NCBI GenBank assembly: GCA_947629645.1
Contig: CANREV010000006.1
Coordinates: 38,853 to 102,852 of the forward strand
Direction of reading: 5' to 3'
DNA length: 64,000 nucleotides
Source: an uncultured Acetatifactor sp.
GTDB taxonomy: Bacteria; Bacillota; Clostridia; Lachnospirales; Lachnospiraceae
Shown: positions 28,267-37,959 of the stretch, one piece after another
Position numbering within the stretch: the first letter of the stretch is position 1
How the letters are laid out: each line of letters begins with the position of its first letter
The notes under the pieces: generated by a model
Told to the model about the DNA's origin: nothing
The model's database searches: none
The model's input: the letters and a program-made list of their open reading frames with translations, nothing else
Program-made: the position numbers and the translations under genes

Positions 28267-28635
28267 ATGGTTAGTAAAGAATCAAGAAAAAAAGTCCGTG
28301 TGAAAAAGCACATGAGAATTCGTAACCGCTTCAGCGGTACTGCCCAGAGACCTCGTCTTGCAGTATTCAGAAGCAACAATCATATGTATGCTCAAATTAT
28401 CGATGATACTGTTGGGAATACATTGGTATCCGCTTCCACGCTTGAGAAGAGTGTCAAGAGCGAGCTGAAGAAAACCAACAATGTTGAGGCAGCGGCATAT
28501 CTTGGTACCGTGATCGCAAAGCGCGCTTTGGAAAAAGGTATCGAGGAAGTTGTTTTTGACAGGGGCGGTTTTATCTATCATGGCAAAGTGGCAGCGTTAG
28601 CTGAGGCAGCAAGAGAAGCTGGCCTGAAATTCTAG
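28267..28635 (+). CDS. rplR: 50S ribosomal protein L18
   Basis: A 122-residue 5S rRNA-binding protein. Two ATG codons are possible; the track uses 28261, only three bases behind GGAG, while 28267 has nine bases and gives the family start [15 protein letters not shown]. The C-terminus [19 protein letters not shown] is standard. Confidence 0.95.
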   Translation: MVSKESRKKVRVKKHMRIRNRFSGTAQRPRLAVFRSNNHMYAQIIDDTVGNTLVSASTLEKSVKSELKKTNNVEAAAYLGTVIAKRALEKGIEEVVFDRGGFIYHGKVAALAEAAREAGLKF

Positions 28636-28655
28636 GAAAGGAAGAGGAATACACC

Positions 28656-29165
28656 ATGAAACATACAATCATAGATGCAAGCCAGTTTGAATTGACGGAT
28701 AAGGTTGTTACGATCAAGCGCGTAACCAAGACTGTCAAGGGCGGCCGCAATATGCGTTTCACCGCTCTGGTAGTGGTAGGAGATGGCAATGGCCATGTGG
28801 GCGCAGGCCTTGGCAAAGCGGTAGAAATCCCTGAGGCGATCCGCAAGGGCAAAGAAGACGCGATGAAGCATATTGTGGAGATCGCGCTGGATGAGAATAG
28901 TTCCATCACTCATGACTTCATTGGTAAGTATGGTTCTGCAAACGTATTGTTGAAGAAAGCTCCCGAAGGTACCGGTATCATCGCAGGCGGTCCTGCCCGT
29001 GTGGTGTGCGAGCTTGCGGGCATCAAAAACATCCGTACCAAATCTCTTGGCTCCAACAACAAGCAGAACGTTGTTCTGGCAACGATCAGCGGCCTGAGCC
29101 AGTTAAAGTCTCCTGAAGAGGTAGCTAAGAGCCGCGGCAAGTCCGTGGAAGAGGTTCTGGCGTAA
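28656..29165 (+). CDS. rpsE: 30S ribosomal protein S5
   Basis: A 169-residue protein involved in decoding accuracy and mRNA unwinding. The dsRNA-binding fold shows [20 protein letters not shown] and the C-terminal half [20 protein letters not shown]. The loop where spectinomycin-resistance changes occur ([12 protein letters not shown]) looks wild type. Confidence 0.97.
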   Translation: MKHTIIDASQFELTDKVVTIKRVTKTVKGGRNMRFTALVVVGDGNGHVGAGLGKAVEIPEAIRKGKEDAMKHIVEIALDENSSITHDFIGKYGSANVLLKKAPEGTGIIAGGPARVVCELAGIKNIRTKSLGSNNKQNVVLATISGLSQLKSPEEVAKSRGKSVEEVLA

Positions 29166-29222
29166 AACATCCGTTGGTTCTTTCGGAATGTTGCCATAAC
29201 GATAGAGAGGAGAGAATGAATA

Positions 29223-29408
29223 ATGGCAGATAAAAAGTTAAAGATCACTTTGGTAAAGTCCACGATCGGCGCTGTACCGAAGAACAAAGCAACTGTCAGG
29301 GCTATGGGACTTCGTAAGATCGGTAAGTCCGTAATACTTCCTGACAATGACGCAACCAGAGGACAGATCCGTCAGGTTGGCTTTATGCTGAAGGTAGAAG
29401 AAATTTAA
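29223..29408 (+). CDS. rpmD: 50S ribosomal protein L30
   Basis: A 61-residue protein. KITLVKSTIGAVPKNKATVR and the GLRKIGKSVILPDN core match L30. The gene sits in the canonical place between rpsE and rplO. GAGAGGAGAGAATGAATA precedes the ATG. Confidence 0.96.
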   Translation: MADKKLKITLVKSTIGAVPKNKATVRAMGLRKIGKSVILPDNDATRGQIRQVGFMLKVEEI

Positions 29409-29426
29409 TTTAAGGAGGTGTCAGAG

Positions 29427-29867
29427 ATGGAATTATCCAATTTACGACCTGCAGAAGGTTCCAAGCACAGTAATAATTTCAGGAGAGGCCGCGGACACGG
29501 TTCCGGCAACGGCAAGACCGCAGGCAAGGGACATAAGGGACAGAAAGCCCGTTCCGGAGCGCCCAGGATCGGATTTGAAGGCGGCCAGATGCCTTTATAC
29601 AGGCGTTTGCCGAAACGTGGTTTCACGAATATAAATACAAAGAGGATCGTTGCGATCAATCTGAGCGCTCTGGAGCGTTTTGAAGATGGCGCGACTGTGG
29701 ATGTTGATGCGTTGATTGAAGCCGGCGTCATTAAGAACCCCAGAGATGGCGTTAAGATACTCGGAAATGGAGAACTTACCAAAAAGCTCAACGTCAGGGT
29801 AGATGCTTACAGCGCATCTGCAAAGGAAAAGATTGAGGCGCTTGGTGGAACAGCAGAGGTGATGTAA
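29427..29867 (+). CDS. rplO: 50S ribosomal protein L15
   Basis: A 146-residue late-assembly protein with the glycine/arginine-rich N-terminus ([20 protein letters not shown]). The track's GTG 29418 lies inside the Shine-Dalgarno sequence TAAGGAGGTG, so ATG 29427 is the start. The stop overlaps the secY start by one base. Confidence 0.96.
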   Translation: MELSNLRPAEGSKHSNNFRRGRGHGSGNGKTAGKGHKGQKARSGAPRIGFEGGQMPLYRRLPKRGFTNINTKRIVAINLSALERFEDGATVDVDALIEAGVIKNPRDGVKILGNGELTKKLNVRVDAYSASAKEKIEALGGTAEVM

Positions 29868-31180
29868 TGCTTACAACACTGAAAAACGCATTCAAAATTA
29901 AAGAGATAAGAGACAAGATCTTATTTACCTTTGCCATGCTGGTTGTGATCCGTATCGGATCGCAGCTGCCTGTGCCGGGGGTAAACGGCGAATACTTTAA
30001 ATCGTGGTTTGCTGCTCAATCTGATGGTGCGTTCAGTTTTTTTGATGCAATCACGGGCGGATCCTTTTTAAATATGTCTATTTTGGCGTTGAATATCAGT
30101 CCCTATATCACGTCCTCCATCATCATGCAGCTGCTTACGATTGCGATTCCCAAGCTTGAGGAAATGCAGCGTGACGGTGAAGATGGAAGGAAGAAGATCA
30201 TAGCTATCACAAGATATGTGACGGTGGCGCTTGCGCTGCTTCAGTCCACTGCCATGTCCATCGGATTCGGCAGACAGGGATATCTGACAGAGTTTACGGC
30301 GCTGAATGTGATTACATCGATCGTTACCCTTACCGCAGGCAGCGCGTTCTTAATGTGGGTAGGTGAGAGGATCACAGAGAAGGGGATCGGCAATGGCATT
30401 TCCATAGTGCTGGTCATCAACATCATTTCCAGGCTTCCCGAGGATCTGGGCAATCTGTTTGAGCAGTTTGTATTTGGAAAAGCGCCTGCAACGGCTATCC
30501 TTGCGGCAGTGATTATTTTTGCGATTATCATCGCTATGGTAGTGCTGGTCATCATTTTAAATGATGGTGTGCGCAAAATTCCTGTGCAGTACGCAAATAA
30601 AGTTCAGGGCAGGAAGATGGTAGGCGGGAACACGTCCAGTATTCCCCTCAAAGTCAATACTTCCGGCGTTATCCCTGTCATTTTTGCTCAGTCGCTGCTC
30701 CAGCTTCCGATCTACATCTCCAGTTTTGCGGGGTATAAGGGGACAGGCGTATGGAGCGAGATTTTAAAGTATCTGAACTCCGGTTACTGGTGTAATCCCA
30801 GCCAGCTGAAATATTCTGTCGGATTACTGGTATATATTGTATTGATCGTATGTTTCGCGTACTTCTATACATCCATCACCTTTAATCCGTTGATGATCGC
30901 CGACAATATGAAAAAGCAGGGCGGGTTTATCCCGGGTATCAGACCCGGAAAGCCTACCAGCGATTATCTGAACAAAGTGCTCAACTATATCGTATTTGTG
31001 GGCGCTGTGGGTCTGACGATCATTGCGGTGCTTCCGTACATCTTCAGCGGTGTATTCGGGGCAAACGTATCCTTCGGCGGCACCAGCCTGATCATTATCG
31101 TCAGTGTGATACTGGAGACGATGAAACAGCTGGAATCTCAGATGCTGGTCCGCAATTACAAAGGTTTTTTGGAGAGCTGA
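29867..31180 (+). CDS. secY: preprotein translocase subunit SecY
   Basis: A 437-residue channel protein with ten membrane helices. It forms the SecYEG pore that exports unfolded proteins, including the signal-peptide protein encoded next. The plug and first helices (ILFTFAMLVVIRIGSQLPVPG) and cytoplasmic loop residues (ADNMKKQGGFIPGIRPG) are clear. It ends the spc operon here: a strong terminator follows, whereas in many Firmicutes adk follows directly. Confidence 0.98.
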   Translation: MLTTLKNAFKIKEIRDKILFTFAMLVVIRIGSQLPVPGVNGEYFKSWFAAQSDGAFSFFDAITGGSFLNMSILALNISPYITSSIIMQLLTIAIPKLEEMQRDGEDGRKKIIAITRYVTVALALLQSTAMSIGFGRQGYLTEFTALNVITSIVTLTAGSAFLMWVGERITEKGIGNGISIVLVINIISRLPEDLGNLFEQFVFGKAPATAILAAVIIFAIIIAMVVLVIILNDGVRKIPVQYANKVQGRKMVGGNTSSIPLKVNTSGVIPVIFAQSLLQLPIYISSFAGYKGTGVWSEILKYLNSGYWCNPSQLKYSVGLLVYIVLIVCFAYFYTSITFNPLMIADNMKKQGGFIPGIRPGKPTSDYLNKVLNYIVFVGAVGLTIIAVLPYIFSGVFGANVSFGGTSLIIIVSVILETMKQLESQMLVRNYKGFLES

Positions 31181-31193
31181 TCTCCTGGAAAAG

Positions 31194-31226
31194 AGGTGTA
31201 ACTCCTAAGGGGTTACATCTTTTTTT
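31194..31226 (+). terminator. intrinsic terminator after secY
   Basis: A 12-bp stem (GAGGTGTAACTCC paired with GGGGTTACATCT, two G-T pairs) with a TAA loop and seven T. The 240 bases between it and the next gene hold only the promoter listed next. Confidence 0.88.
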
Positions 31227-31374
31227 GTGGTATGACGGTCATGTCCGTGTTCTGTGACGAGGCGAAAGACCACACAGGCATAGCTGCCAACGAAATTGAT
31301 ACAAATTAATCCATGGGATAGACTACAGAGGGCACAGGCTGTGTAAACGGAGAAAGCGATTTGCTTGAATTTTA

Positions 31375-31403
31375 TTGTAAAAACGGGAAGTTTTCGGTAT
31401 AAT
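31375..31403 (+). promoter_or_regulatory. sigma-A promoter before the Rpn-like pseudogene
   Basis: TTGTAA and TATAAT with a 17-bp spacer, 67 bp before the ATG. Confidence 0.6.
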
Positions 31404-31469
31404 TAAGATGTAATGAGAGAAAGCTATTTAAGTCTTTCCAGCTGAAAACATGATGAGCGAGGCGGTAAC

Positions 31470-32262
31470 ATGGCGCAGAATACACCTAAACGTAAGATAA
31501 GGGACAGCGTATTTACAAATCTTTTTCAAGATAAAAAGTATCTGCTCCGCCTGTATCAGACGCTTCACCCAGAGGACAGCGATGTGACGGAAGATGATAT
31601 AAAAGATGTCACCCTGAAACATATACTGGTGGACGCAGATTATAATGACCTTGGATTTTCAGTGGGCGACAGATTAGTCATTATGGTCGAAAGCCAGACA
31701 AAGTGGACATTGAATATTATCGTACGCGCGCTGATGTATCTGATACAGACATACCATGATTATTTTAAGCGAACCGAGCAAAATCTGTATGGCTCTAGGA
31801 AAGTGAATATAATTTTTTTTTGACGGTGAAAAGATAGCGATAGATGCAGAGGTCAAGGTGCTGTATCAGGAAGATGAAAACAGCATCATCGGGCAATATA
31901 TTATTTTCTGCAAGGTATATAGTGAGCAGAGAAAGAAACATGGGCAGACAAAGGAAGCGGTAACGGAAACAATCCGTATCTGCAAAGATAGGAACGTGCT
32001 GAAAGAATATCTGGAAGGAAGGGAACAGGAGGTGGTTGACATGATGATGACATTGTTTGATGATGAGTATGTGTTGGAGGCGTATGTGAGGGATATTGCA
32101 AAGGATGTTGCAAAGGATGTTGAAGATAAAAAGGACAGAGAAACCGCAGAGAGAATGATAAAGGCTGGAAAACTATCCATTGAGGAAATTGCAGACTATG
32201 TTCCCGCATTATCACTCGATGAATTAAAGAAAATCGAAGCTAAGGTCATGCAGATGGCATAA
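31470..32262 (+). pseudogene. Rpn-family (PD-(D/E)XK) recombination-promoting nuclease/transposase, frameshifted
   Basis: Two track ORFs (31470-31823 and 31858-32262) are halves of one gene. The first half has the Rpn start (IRDSVFTNLFQDKKYLLRLY) and the nuclease core with GDRLVIMVESQTKW. The second has the usual C-terminal half (TKEAVTETIRICKDRNVLKEYLEG). The frame is lost at a run of nine T at 31813-31821; removing one T joins the halves. Compared with family members as I recall them, about 25-30 residues (the PxPEFYVIYTG part) are also missing at the junction. This looks like decay, though slippage at T9 could restore reading. Confidence 0.85.
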
Positions 32263-32291
32263 ATCAAAACTTAATGTGATAATAACAGCGT

Positions 32292-32340
32292 CAGAGCGTG
32301 TAGAAGCCGTAAATCGGTTTGTCTATACGCTCTGTTTTTT
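32292..32340 (+). terminator. intrinsic terminator after the Rpn-like pseudogene
   Basis: CAGAGCGTGTAGA and TCTATACGCTCTG form a 13-bp stem with one G-T pair and a 17-base loop, followed by TTTTTT. The rest of the gap to 32643 holds one partial dispersed repeat and no convincing promoter. Confidence 0.8.
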
Positions 32341-32386
32341 GACCCAAGAGAGAAACGTATGGAAAAGAAGTTACAGTTCGTTCAGA

Positions 32387-32405
32387 GGCTGGACTGTTAC
32401 GAAAA
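32387..32405 (+). repeat. dispersed repeat, partial copy D
   Basis: GGCTGGACTGTTACGAAAA matches the 3' part of copy A (20099-20117) in 18 of 19 positions. The 5' hairpin part is absent. Confidence 0.45.
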
Positions 32406-32643
32406 GAAAGCAGACAAAGGTGGCAGGATGTGTCAGTTGTTTGGACTACTATAACGAGAGTCACGCTTTGAAGATAAGTTAAACTATTTGATTATTTTAA
32501 CGAAATTAAAGACAAAAAACAGGTGATATTGGTTGTTTTTGCATAGTGACTGGTTGAAAATGGCAGGATTTAGTCTCAAACCGATGATATCCTTAAAATG
32601 GTAGTTTGTCCATTATGACAAAAATTTTCAGAGGAGGTAAGAG

Positions 32644-35600
32644 ATGTTAAGAAAAAGAGTTCTATCGTTTGCACTCTGCGCCTGTCTGGTAATAACGCCA
32701 GCATTGACCGCAAGTGCAAGCAGCGTGCAACCCGGAGACACCGCGCAAAGCGCATCTGAGGAAACCGATTCCGGCAGTGGGGGGGGGTATACTGATAATC
32801 AGGTAACCTCTGATGATGCTGACGATGCGGAGAGTTCTGATACTACAGAGAGTTCTGATACTGTGGAGAGTTCTGATACTACAGAGAATTCTGATACTGT
32901 GGAGAGTTCTGATACTGCAGAGAATTCTGACATTGCAGAAGTTGCTCCTATCATGGAGGATCCGATTATGCCCATTGACATGGGCGGCGTATCTTCCCAT
33001 GATTACGAGAACACGTTTTCCAGTCAGGAAGATCTGGATAAGATTGCAAAGGGAACAGGAGATATGAGTCCTAAGGAATTAGCCAGCGGGACGGATACCT
33101 ACGCAAAATTTGGCTGGGATAATCAAAAAGGTGACAGATCGAGCAAGCTGTCTATCAGGGAAGGTATTGCCACCAATGCAGATGTACAGTTTGATATGAC
33201 GCTGGAATTGTATAACCAGGCAGACTATGTGGACTTTCGATTGATCAGTCCTGCAAGTCCTGATTCTTATTTCACTTTGCGTTATGATAGCGATTACAAG
33301 CTGTATTATTATACTGATAGTGCGGAAAATAAGGTGGATACCGGATTGAGCGGGCAGAACAAATGGTTTACGGTCACGGCTGACTTTAACTATCTCACGC
33401 ATTCCGTGAATCTGACCATTGCGGCAAAGGATGGCGAAGGATCTTATACACAGGAAAATATTGCCATTGCGGAGGCGGCCAATGGTCTGAGCCAGTTAAC
33501 CTTCTATATGGGAAGGAAAGCAGGAATTAATTGCGGCACAACTATAGGGCTTGATAATGTGACGGCTGATTTTACAGAACCGTCTGCAACGGATATTGTG
33601 GAACTTAAGAAGATTGACAATGTAAGTCTGACAACGGACACTTACAAGGATTTCGTGTTCCCGACCAAAGTGACGGCAACACTGGGAAGCGGTGATACGC
33701 TGGAGGTAGATCTTGAAAAATGGACGTCCGAGCCTGCGTTTGATCTTGCTACTGCTGTGACGGGCAGTTATATTTGGACGGCTCAATTGAAAGTCCCTGA
33801 GGGAAATGGCAATCCTTTTGATCTTGCCGCGTCTTTTCAGATGGACTACCTCAAAGAAGTGAAAGAGCATGATTACCAGAATAGTTTTTCCCTTGATGCT
33901 AACGCTAAGGAATTCGGAGAGTGGGGCAAGAGCATGAATAAAACCTCCGGTACGGGCGTTATGAATCTTTCCATAGCAACGGAAGAGAACGACAATAAAT
34001 ATCTGCTTGCAACTCAAAAAGCCGGAGGAAGCAGGGGTTCTCGTCTTGACTTGAATACCGGCATTGTCGGAGCCGCTACCGTGGAGTTTGACTGGATGCC
34101 CATAGAGGTTTCCGGGGGCGGAGTGGGTTCTATCATGTTCGGAGCTCCCGATATGTGGCATCCCTATTTAACGCTGCGCTTGAATGCAGATAATAAGATC
34201 AGCGTATATACGGAAGACCGGTTGAAAGACAGTGCAACGACCCAGAAAGAGTTCGAGGGCATGATTACCGCGGACGAAGCCATTGACACAGGCATGGGAG
34301 AAGCCAATAAATGGTTTAACGTAAAGATTGTTTTTAATTATGTAAATCATACGGCAGAATTGACTATTAAGGCGAAAGACGCTGCAGGCGGCCTTGCCAA
34401 AGTTGCAGATGACGTTTTCACACAGACGATACCGATCGAACCGGAGGCAAACGGCATTAGATACTTTGCTATCGTTATGCAAAGGCTGACAGGAGATACC
34501 ACGTTTACAATGGGATTGGATAATCTGAATGTGGATTCTGTTTCTTTTAATCCTGATGACATTATTTCTATCGTACAGCCTGATGATGTGAAAGTGGCAA
34601 AAGTTAATTTTGACCAATTAAAATGGCCAACCTCAGTACAGGTTAAACTGGGAGATGGAAGCATCGTTGATCTGCCTTTGGGCGACTGGTCAGCCGAACC
34701 TGTATTTAATCCGGAGGAAGCGGGGAATTATGTGTGGAAAGCGCCTCTTGTACTCGGTGCGTTGAAGAATCCGCTTAATTTTGAAGCGACTTTTAAAATG
34801 CAGTATACCTTGTATCCTTTCCCTACATATCTGCATAATCCGAAGACGTTGGAACTGGAATTCGGACAGGAATGGGACGGAAGTTTCCCTGAAACTGTAA
34901 CGGCCTTTATGAGCAACGGTACAATGATGGAAATACCCATTGACGAGACTACATGGACCCCTATCCGTCCTTTTAATGCGGATGAAGAAGGCATCTATGT
35001 ATACGGCGCAAATGTCAAGGGCGAGGAAGGCGTTTCGGAGATTTTAGAAGATCAGCTGCGCCCTAACGAGAATCATGCGACCTACCAGCAGGAAGGTTAC
35101 GACTTTGATATTTTCTACAGGATAAATTACTATACGACTGAAAATCGCTACAACGCGAATACGCGGTCCATGGAGTATTTGAACAGAGGTGTGTACGCTG
35201 TTCAGACCGGTGGCGGTGTGTATGTCTCATGGAGAATCCTGGCTACTGAGTATGGCGATAACGTAACATTTGAAGTATACCGCAATGGTGAAAAGATTGC
35301 GGATGTGAATAACCTGACCAATTATTTTGACGCAGGGGGAAAGGCAGGCGATGTCTATTCTGTTGCCATGAAAGGAGGCGTTGTCTACCCTGATGATACG
35401 TTTACCGCAATTGATAAGGATTATTTGTCTATCCCGATGCAGAAGCCTGACCCGCAGCCCAGCAAGAGCGGCGAGATGGCTGACTATACATTGAACGATG
35501 CAGGTGTGGCTGATGTGGACGGAGACGGTCAGTACGAGGTCATTGTAAAATGGTATCCTACTAATTCCTTTGATTCAGGAAAGGCAGTGAAACCTTCTTC

Positions 35601-37869
35601 CCCTACCATTTTTGATGTGTACGAGATGGACGGAACACCTTTGTGGAGACTGAATCTTGGATTAGAGATGCCTTCCGGCGCGCACTTTAACCAGTTTATC
35701 TTCTATGATTTAGATGAGGATGGCAAGGCGGAGCTGTTCATCAAGACGTCTGATGGCGCGATTACTTACAAGCCTAATGCAGACGGTAAATTCGACATGA
35801 CGGACGAAAGCACTATTGTATCCTACATCGGCGACAAGAATGTTGTGCCCGGAAGCAATGTGGGCGATAACGGCCATATGCTTGCAAGCACCAATGAGTA
35901 TGTGACAGTCTTTAACGGACTTACCGGCAAGGAAATCCAGACCATTGATTATGTAAATAAGACTGGGGATTATACGGATTGGGGACTTGCAGGAGGCGGC
36001 AAGAATGACGGCGGCAACAGATCCGCGCGTTATAATATGGCAGTGGCATATCTGCCTAAGTCCGAAGGCAGCAGTGAAACCATTCCCGCCGTATTGTTTA
36101 ACCGCGGCTACTACAATAAAACCACAGTTGCCGCATACACTCTGAGAGATGGAAATATTTGTCTGGAGTGGAACTTTGTAACGGAAAATGATACCCAATA
36201 TGCCGGAAAAGGCAACCATAATATCGCAACCGGCGACTTGGACAACGATGGTTTTGATGAGTTGGTAATCGGCGCTTTGGCGTTGGATCATGATGGTTCT
36301 GTGCTCTGGGCAAAGGACGGCGAAAACGGACAGGATCATCAGGGACATGCGGATTCCATTCATTTGTCCGCTATGCTTCCCGGTTCTACGCAGCTGTATG
36401 TCATGACACCTTCCGAAGAGACGGGTTCTACTCTGAACTATATGGTGTCTAATGCGGCTACCGGTGCGCGTCTTATGGGTAATTTCTTTGCTCCTGCAGA
36501 TATCGGGCGCGGTGTGGCGGCTAATATTACGCCTACTCCCGGTTTTGAGTTTTGGGCAAGTAATCCCAACAGTGAGGCGGAGCAGACATATCAGGGAGGA
36601 ATTTATAACCTTACCAGTGGCGTGCTTTCAGCGGAAAAACCGGATAATTTCAGTACGAACTGGGTGCTGTACTGGGATGGCGACTTACTCTCCGAACTGG
36701 GCGATGGACAGGATCCCAGCCAGGGGGACGGACCTATGTCCGTGTTTAAATATGATTGGGAGGGTAACGCGTTAAAGACGATATATAACTTTGCGGGCAC
36801 CCACACCAACAATAGTACCAAGAATAATCCCAGCCTGACAGCAGATCTGTTTGGCGACTGGCGTGAGGAAGTTTTACTCCCTTCCGCGGATAATAATGAA
36901 CTCCGTATTTACATGACTACAGAAGATACGGAATATATGATTTACACGCTGATGCATGATCCGGTATACCGCAATGCGGTTGCAAATCAGAATACGTCTT
37001 ACAATCAACCGGCCCATGTAGGATTTTATCTGGGGGAGGATAATAGGGACGAAGTTCTGTCTTTGAATCTGACCACGCCGAATATTCGTTATACTACGAG
37101 ACGTGAGTTAGCTGTCGATGTAATAGAAGATGAAGCGGAAGTGGTAAAGGAATTTGACAGTCTGTTCTCCGGTGAAAAAGGTGATGCCATCAAGAAAGCA
37201 ACCGGCGTTTCCACAGGCGCTGATTTACTGGATTATATGAGAAATAAGGTTATTACAGATGCCGGAAACGCTTCTCTGGGAAAGATTGCCGATGGTCAGA
37301 CAAAGGTTGTGGATATTAAACTCCTCCTTACCGTTTTCAAGTATGATGAAGCAGGGAATGAAGTGACAGAAACCGTACAGGTTACGGAAGAGAACTTCCC
37401 CGCTGACGGTTTGGATGTGGTGATCCCTTATCCGGAGGGAACCAATGGTACAGATTACGATTTCGCAATCACTCATATGTTTACAATGAGCAGCAATGCG
37501 GGACAGACGGAATTCTTTGCTTCCGTAAATAACGGGGGCATAGAGAAGACCGAAAAAGGCCTTAAGATTCATATTACAGGCACATCTCCTTTTGCAATCG
37601 CATGGCGGGACGCTGTGAAGGAAGATCTTACCCAGAAACCTGATGATTCCGGCACCACTGGGAAACCTGATGATTCAGAACCCGTTGAGGAAAACAATGA
37701 GGAGGAATCTGCCGGAGATACCGGCGATAACGTTGTGCAGTCGGTTGTGCCGAAGACCGGAGACCATATGGATACCGCAATTATGATCTGGACGGCTGTT
37801 TTGATTGTCGCTGCTGCAGGCGCAGGCGTATTTGTAGTAAGAAAGCGCTGCGAAAATAAAGCGGAGTGA
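32644..37869 (+). CDS. cell-wall-anchored rhamnogalacturonan lyase (PL11) with lamin-G-like and Ig-like domains
   Basis: A 1741-residue secreted enzyme. In order: a signal peptide (residues 1-26, ALTASAS), a Ser/Asp/Glu-rich stalk with six 6-residue repeats, and two related jelly-roll (laminin-G-like) domains near 115-310 and 415-640. Each is followed by an Ig-like module (FPTKVTATLGSGD type), and a third module stands before the catalytic part. Residues about 832-1485 are a PL11 beta-propeller with calcium loops DVDGDGQYEV, DLDEDGKAEL and DLDNDGFDEL. The tail has VPKTGD, a hydrophobic helix and a basic end, a sortase anchor. PL11 cleaves the rhamnogalacturonan-I backbone of pectin. AGGAGG precedes the ATG. 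Confidence 0.9.
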   Translation: MLRKRVLSFALCACLVITPALTASASSVQPGDTAQSASEETDSGSGGGYTDNQVTSDDADDAESSDTTESSDTVESSDTTENSDTVESSDTAENSDIAEVAPIMEDPIMPIDMGGVSSHDYENTFSSQEDLDKIAKGTGDMSPKELASGTDTYAKFGWDNQKGDRSSKLSIREGIATNADVQFDMTLELYNQADYVDFRLISPASPDSYFTLRYDSDYKLYYYTDSAENKVDTGLSGQNKWFTVTADFNYLTHSVNLTIAAKDGEGSYTQENIAIAEAANGLSQLTFYMGRKAGINCGTTIGLDNVTADFTEPSATDIVELKKIDNVSLTTDTYKDFVFPTKVTATLGSGDTLEVDLEKWTSEPAFDLATAVTGSYIWTAQLKVPEGNGNPFDLAASFQMDYLKEVKEHDYQNSFSLDANAKEFGEWGKSMNKTSGTGVMNLSIATEENDNKYLLATQKAGGSRGSRLDLNTGIVGAATVEFDWMPIEVSGGGVGSIMFGAPDMWHPYLTLRLNADNKISVYTEDRLKDSATTQKEFEGMITADEAIDTGMGEANKWFNVKIVFNYVNHTAELTIKAKDAAGGLAKVADDVFTQTIPIEPEANGIRYFAIVMQRLTGDTTFTMGLDNLNVDSVSFNPDDIISIVQPDDVKVAKVNFDQLKWPTSVQVKLGDGSIVDLPLGDWSAEPVFNPEEAGNYVWKAPLVLGALKNPLNFEATFKMQYTLYPFPTYLHNPKTLELEFGQEWDGSFPETVTAFMSNGTMMEIPIDETTWTPIRPFNADEEGIYVYGANVKGEEGVSEILEDQLRPNENHATYQQEGYDFDIFYRINYYTTENRYNANTRSMEYLNRGVYAVQTGGGVYVSWRILATEYGDNVTFEVYRNGEKIADVNNLTNYFDAGGKAGDVYSVAMKGGVVYPDDTFTAIDKDYLSIPMQKPDPQPSKSGEMADYTLNDAGVADVDGDGQYEVIVKWYPTNSFDSGKAVKPSSPTIFDVYEMDGTPLWRLNLGLEMPSGAHFNQFIFYDLDEDGKAELFIKTSDGAITYKPNADGKFDMTDESTIVSYIGDKNVVPGSNVGDNGHMLASTNEYVTVFNGLTGKEIQTIDYVNKTGDYTDWGLAGGGKNDGGNRSARYNMAVAYLPKSEGSSETIPAVLFNRGYYNKTTVAAYTLRDGNICLEWNFVTENDTQYAGKGNHNIATGDLDNDGFDELVIGALALDHDGSVLWAKDGENGQDHQGHADSIHLSAMLPGSTQLYVMTPSEETGSTLNYMVSNAATGARLMGNFFAPADIGRGVAANITPTPGFEFWASNPNSEAEQTYQGGIYNLTSGVLSAEKPDNFSTNWVLYWDGDLLSELGDGQDPSQGDGPMSVFKYDWEGNALKTIYNFAGTHTNNSTKNNPSLTADLFGDWREEVLLPSADNNELRIYMTTEDTEYMIYTLMHDPVYRNAVANQNTSYNQPAHVGFYLGEDNRDEVLSLNLTTPNIRYTTRRELAVDVIEDEAEVVKEFDSLFSGEKGDAIKKATGVSTGADLLDYMRNKVITDAGNASLGKIADGQTKVVDIKLLLTVFKYDEAGNEVTETVQVTEENFPADGLDVVIPYPEGTNGTDYDFAITHMFTMSSNAGQTEFFASVNNGGIEKTEKGLKIHITGTSPFAIAWRDAVKEDLTQKPDDSGTTGKPDDSEPVEENNEEESAGDTGDNVVQSVVPKTGDHMDTAIMIWTAVLIVAAAGAGVFVVRKRCENKAE
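32779..32787 (+). repeat. homopolymeric G9 tract in the PL11 gene
   Basis: Nine consecutive G at codons 46-48, shortly after the signal peptide. With nine G the frame is open (SGSGGGYTD); loss or gain of one G would stop translation of the enzyme. Confidence 0.9.
32830..32937 (+). repeat. six 18-bp tandem repeats in the PL11 gene
   Basis: Six units of the type GAGAGTTCTGATACTACA encode ESSDTT/ESSDTV/ENSDTV variants. Units are in frame, so changes in copy number only alter stalk length. Confidence 0.9.
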
Positions 37870-37918
37870 CAGGCGGACAGGAGAAACAGAAGCAGAAAAG
37901 CAGAAAGAATAAAGTTAA

Positions 37919-37947
37919 GGCTCTCGGAGTTCTTCCGAGAGCCTTTT
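37919..37947. terminator. bidirectional terminator between the PL11 gene and sortase
   Basis: GGCTCTCGG and CCGAGAGCC form a perfect 9-bp stem with a 7-base loop, followed by TTTT on the plus strand and a T-rich run on the minus strand. Confidence 0.85.
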
Positions 37948-37959
37948 CAGGTCATATTT

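Noticed and set aside
32276-32482. 68-aa ORF downstream of the Rpn-like pseudogene
   Set aside because: It starts inside the terminator hairpin region and has no ribosome site or recognisable product.
32662-33000. Repetitive minus-strand ORF (IRTLHSIRILCS repeats)
   Set aside because: Its repetition is only the reverse reading of the 18-bp repeats in the PL11 gene.
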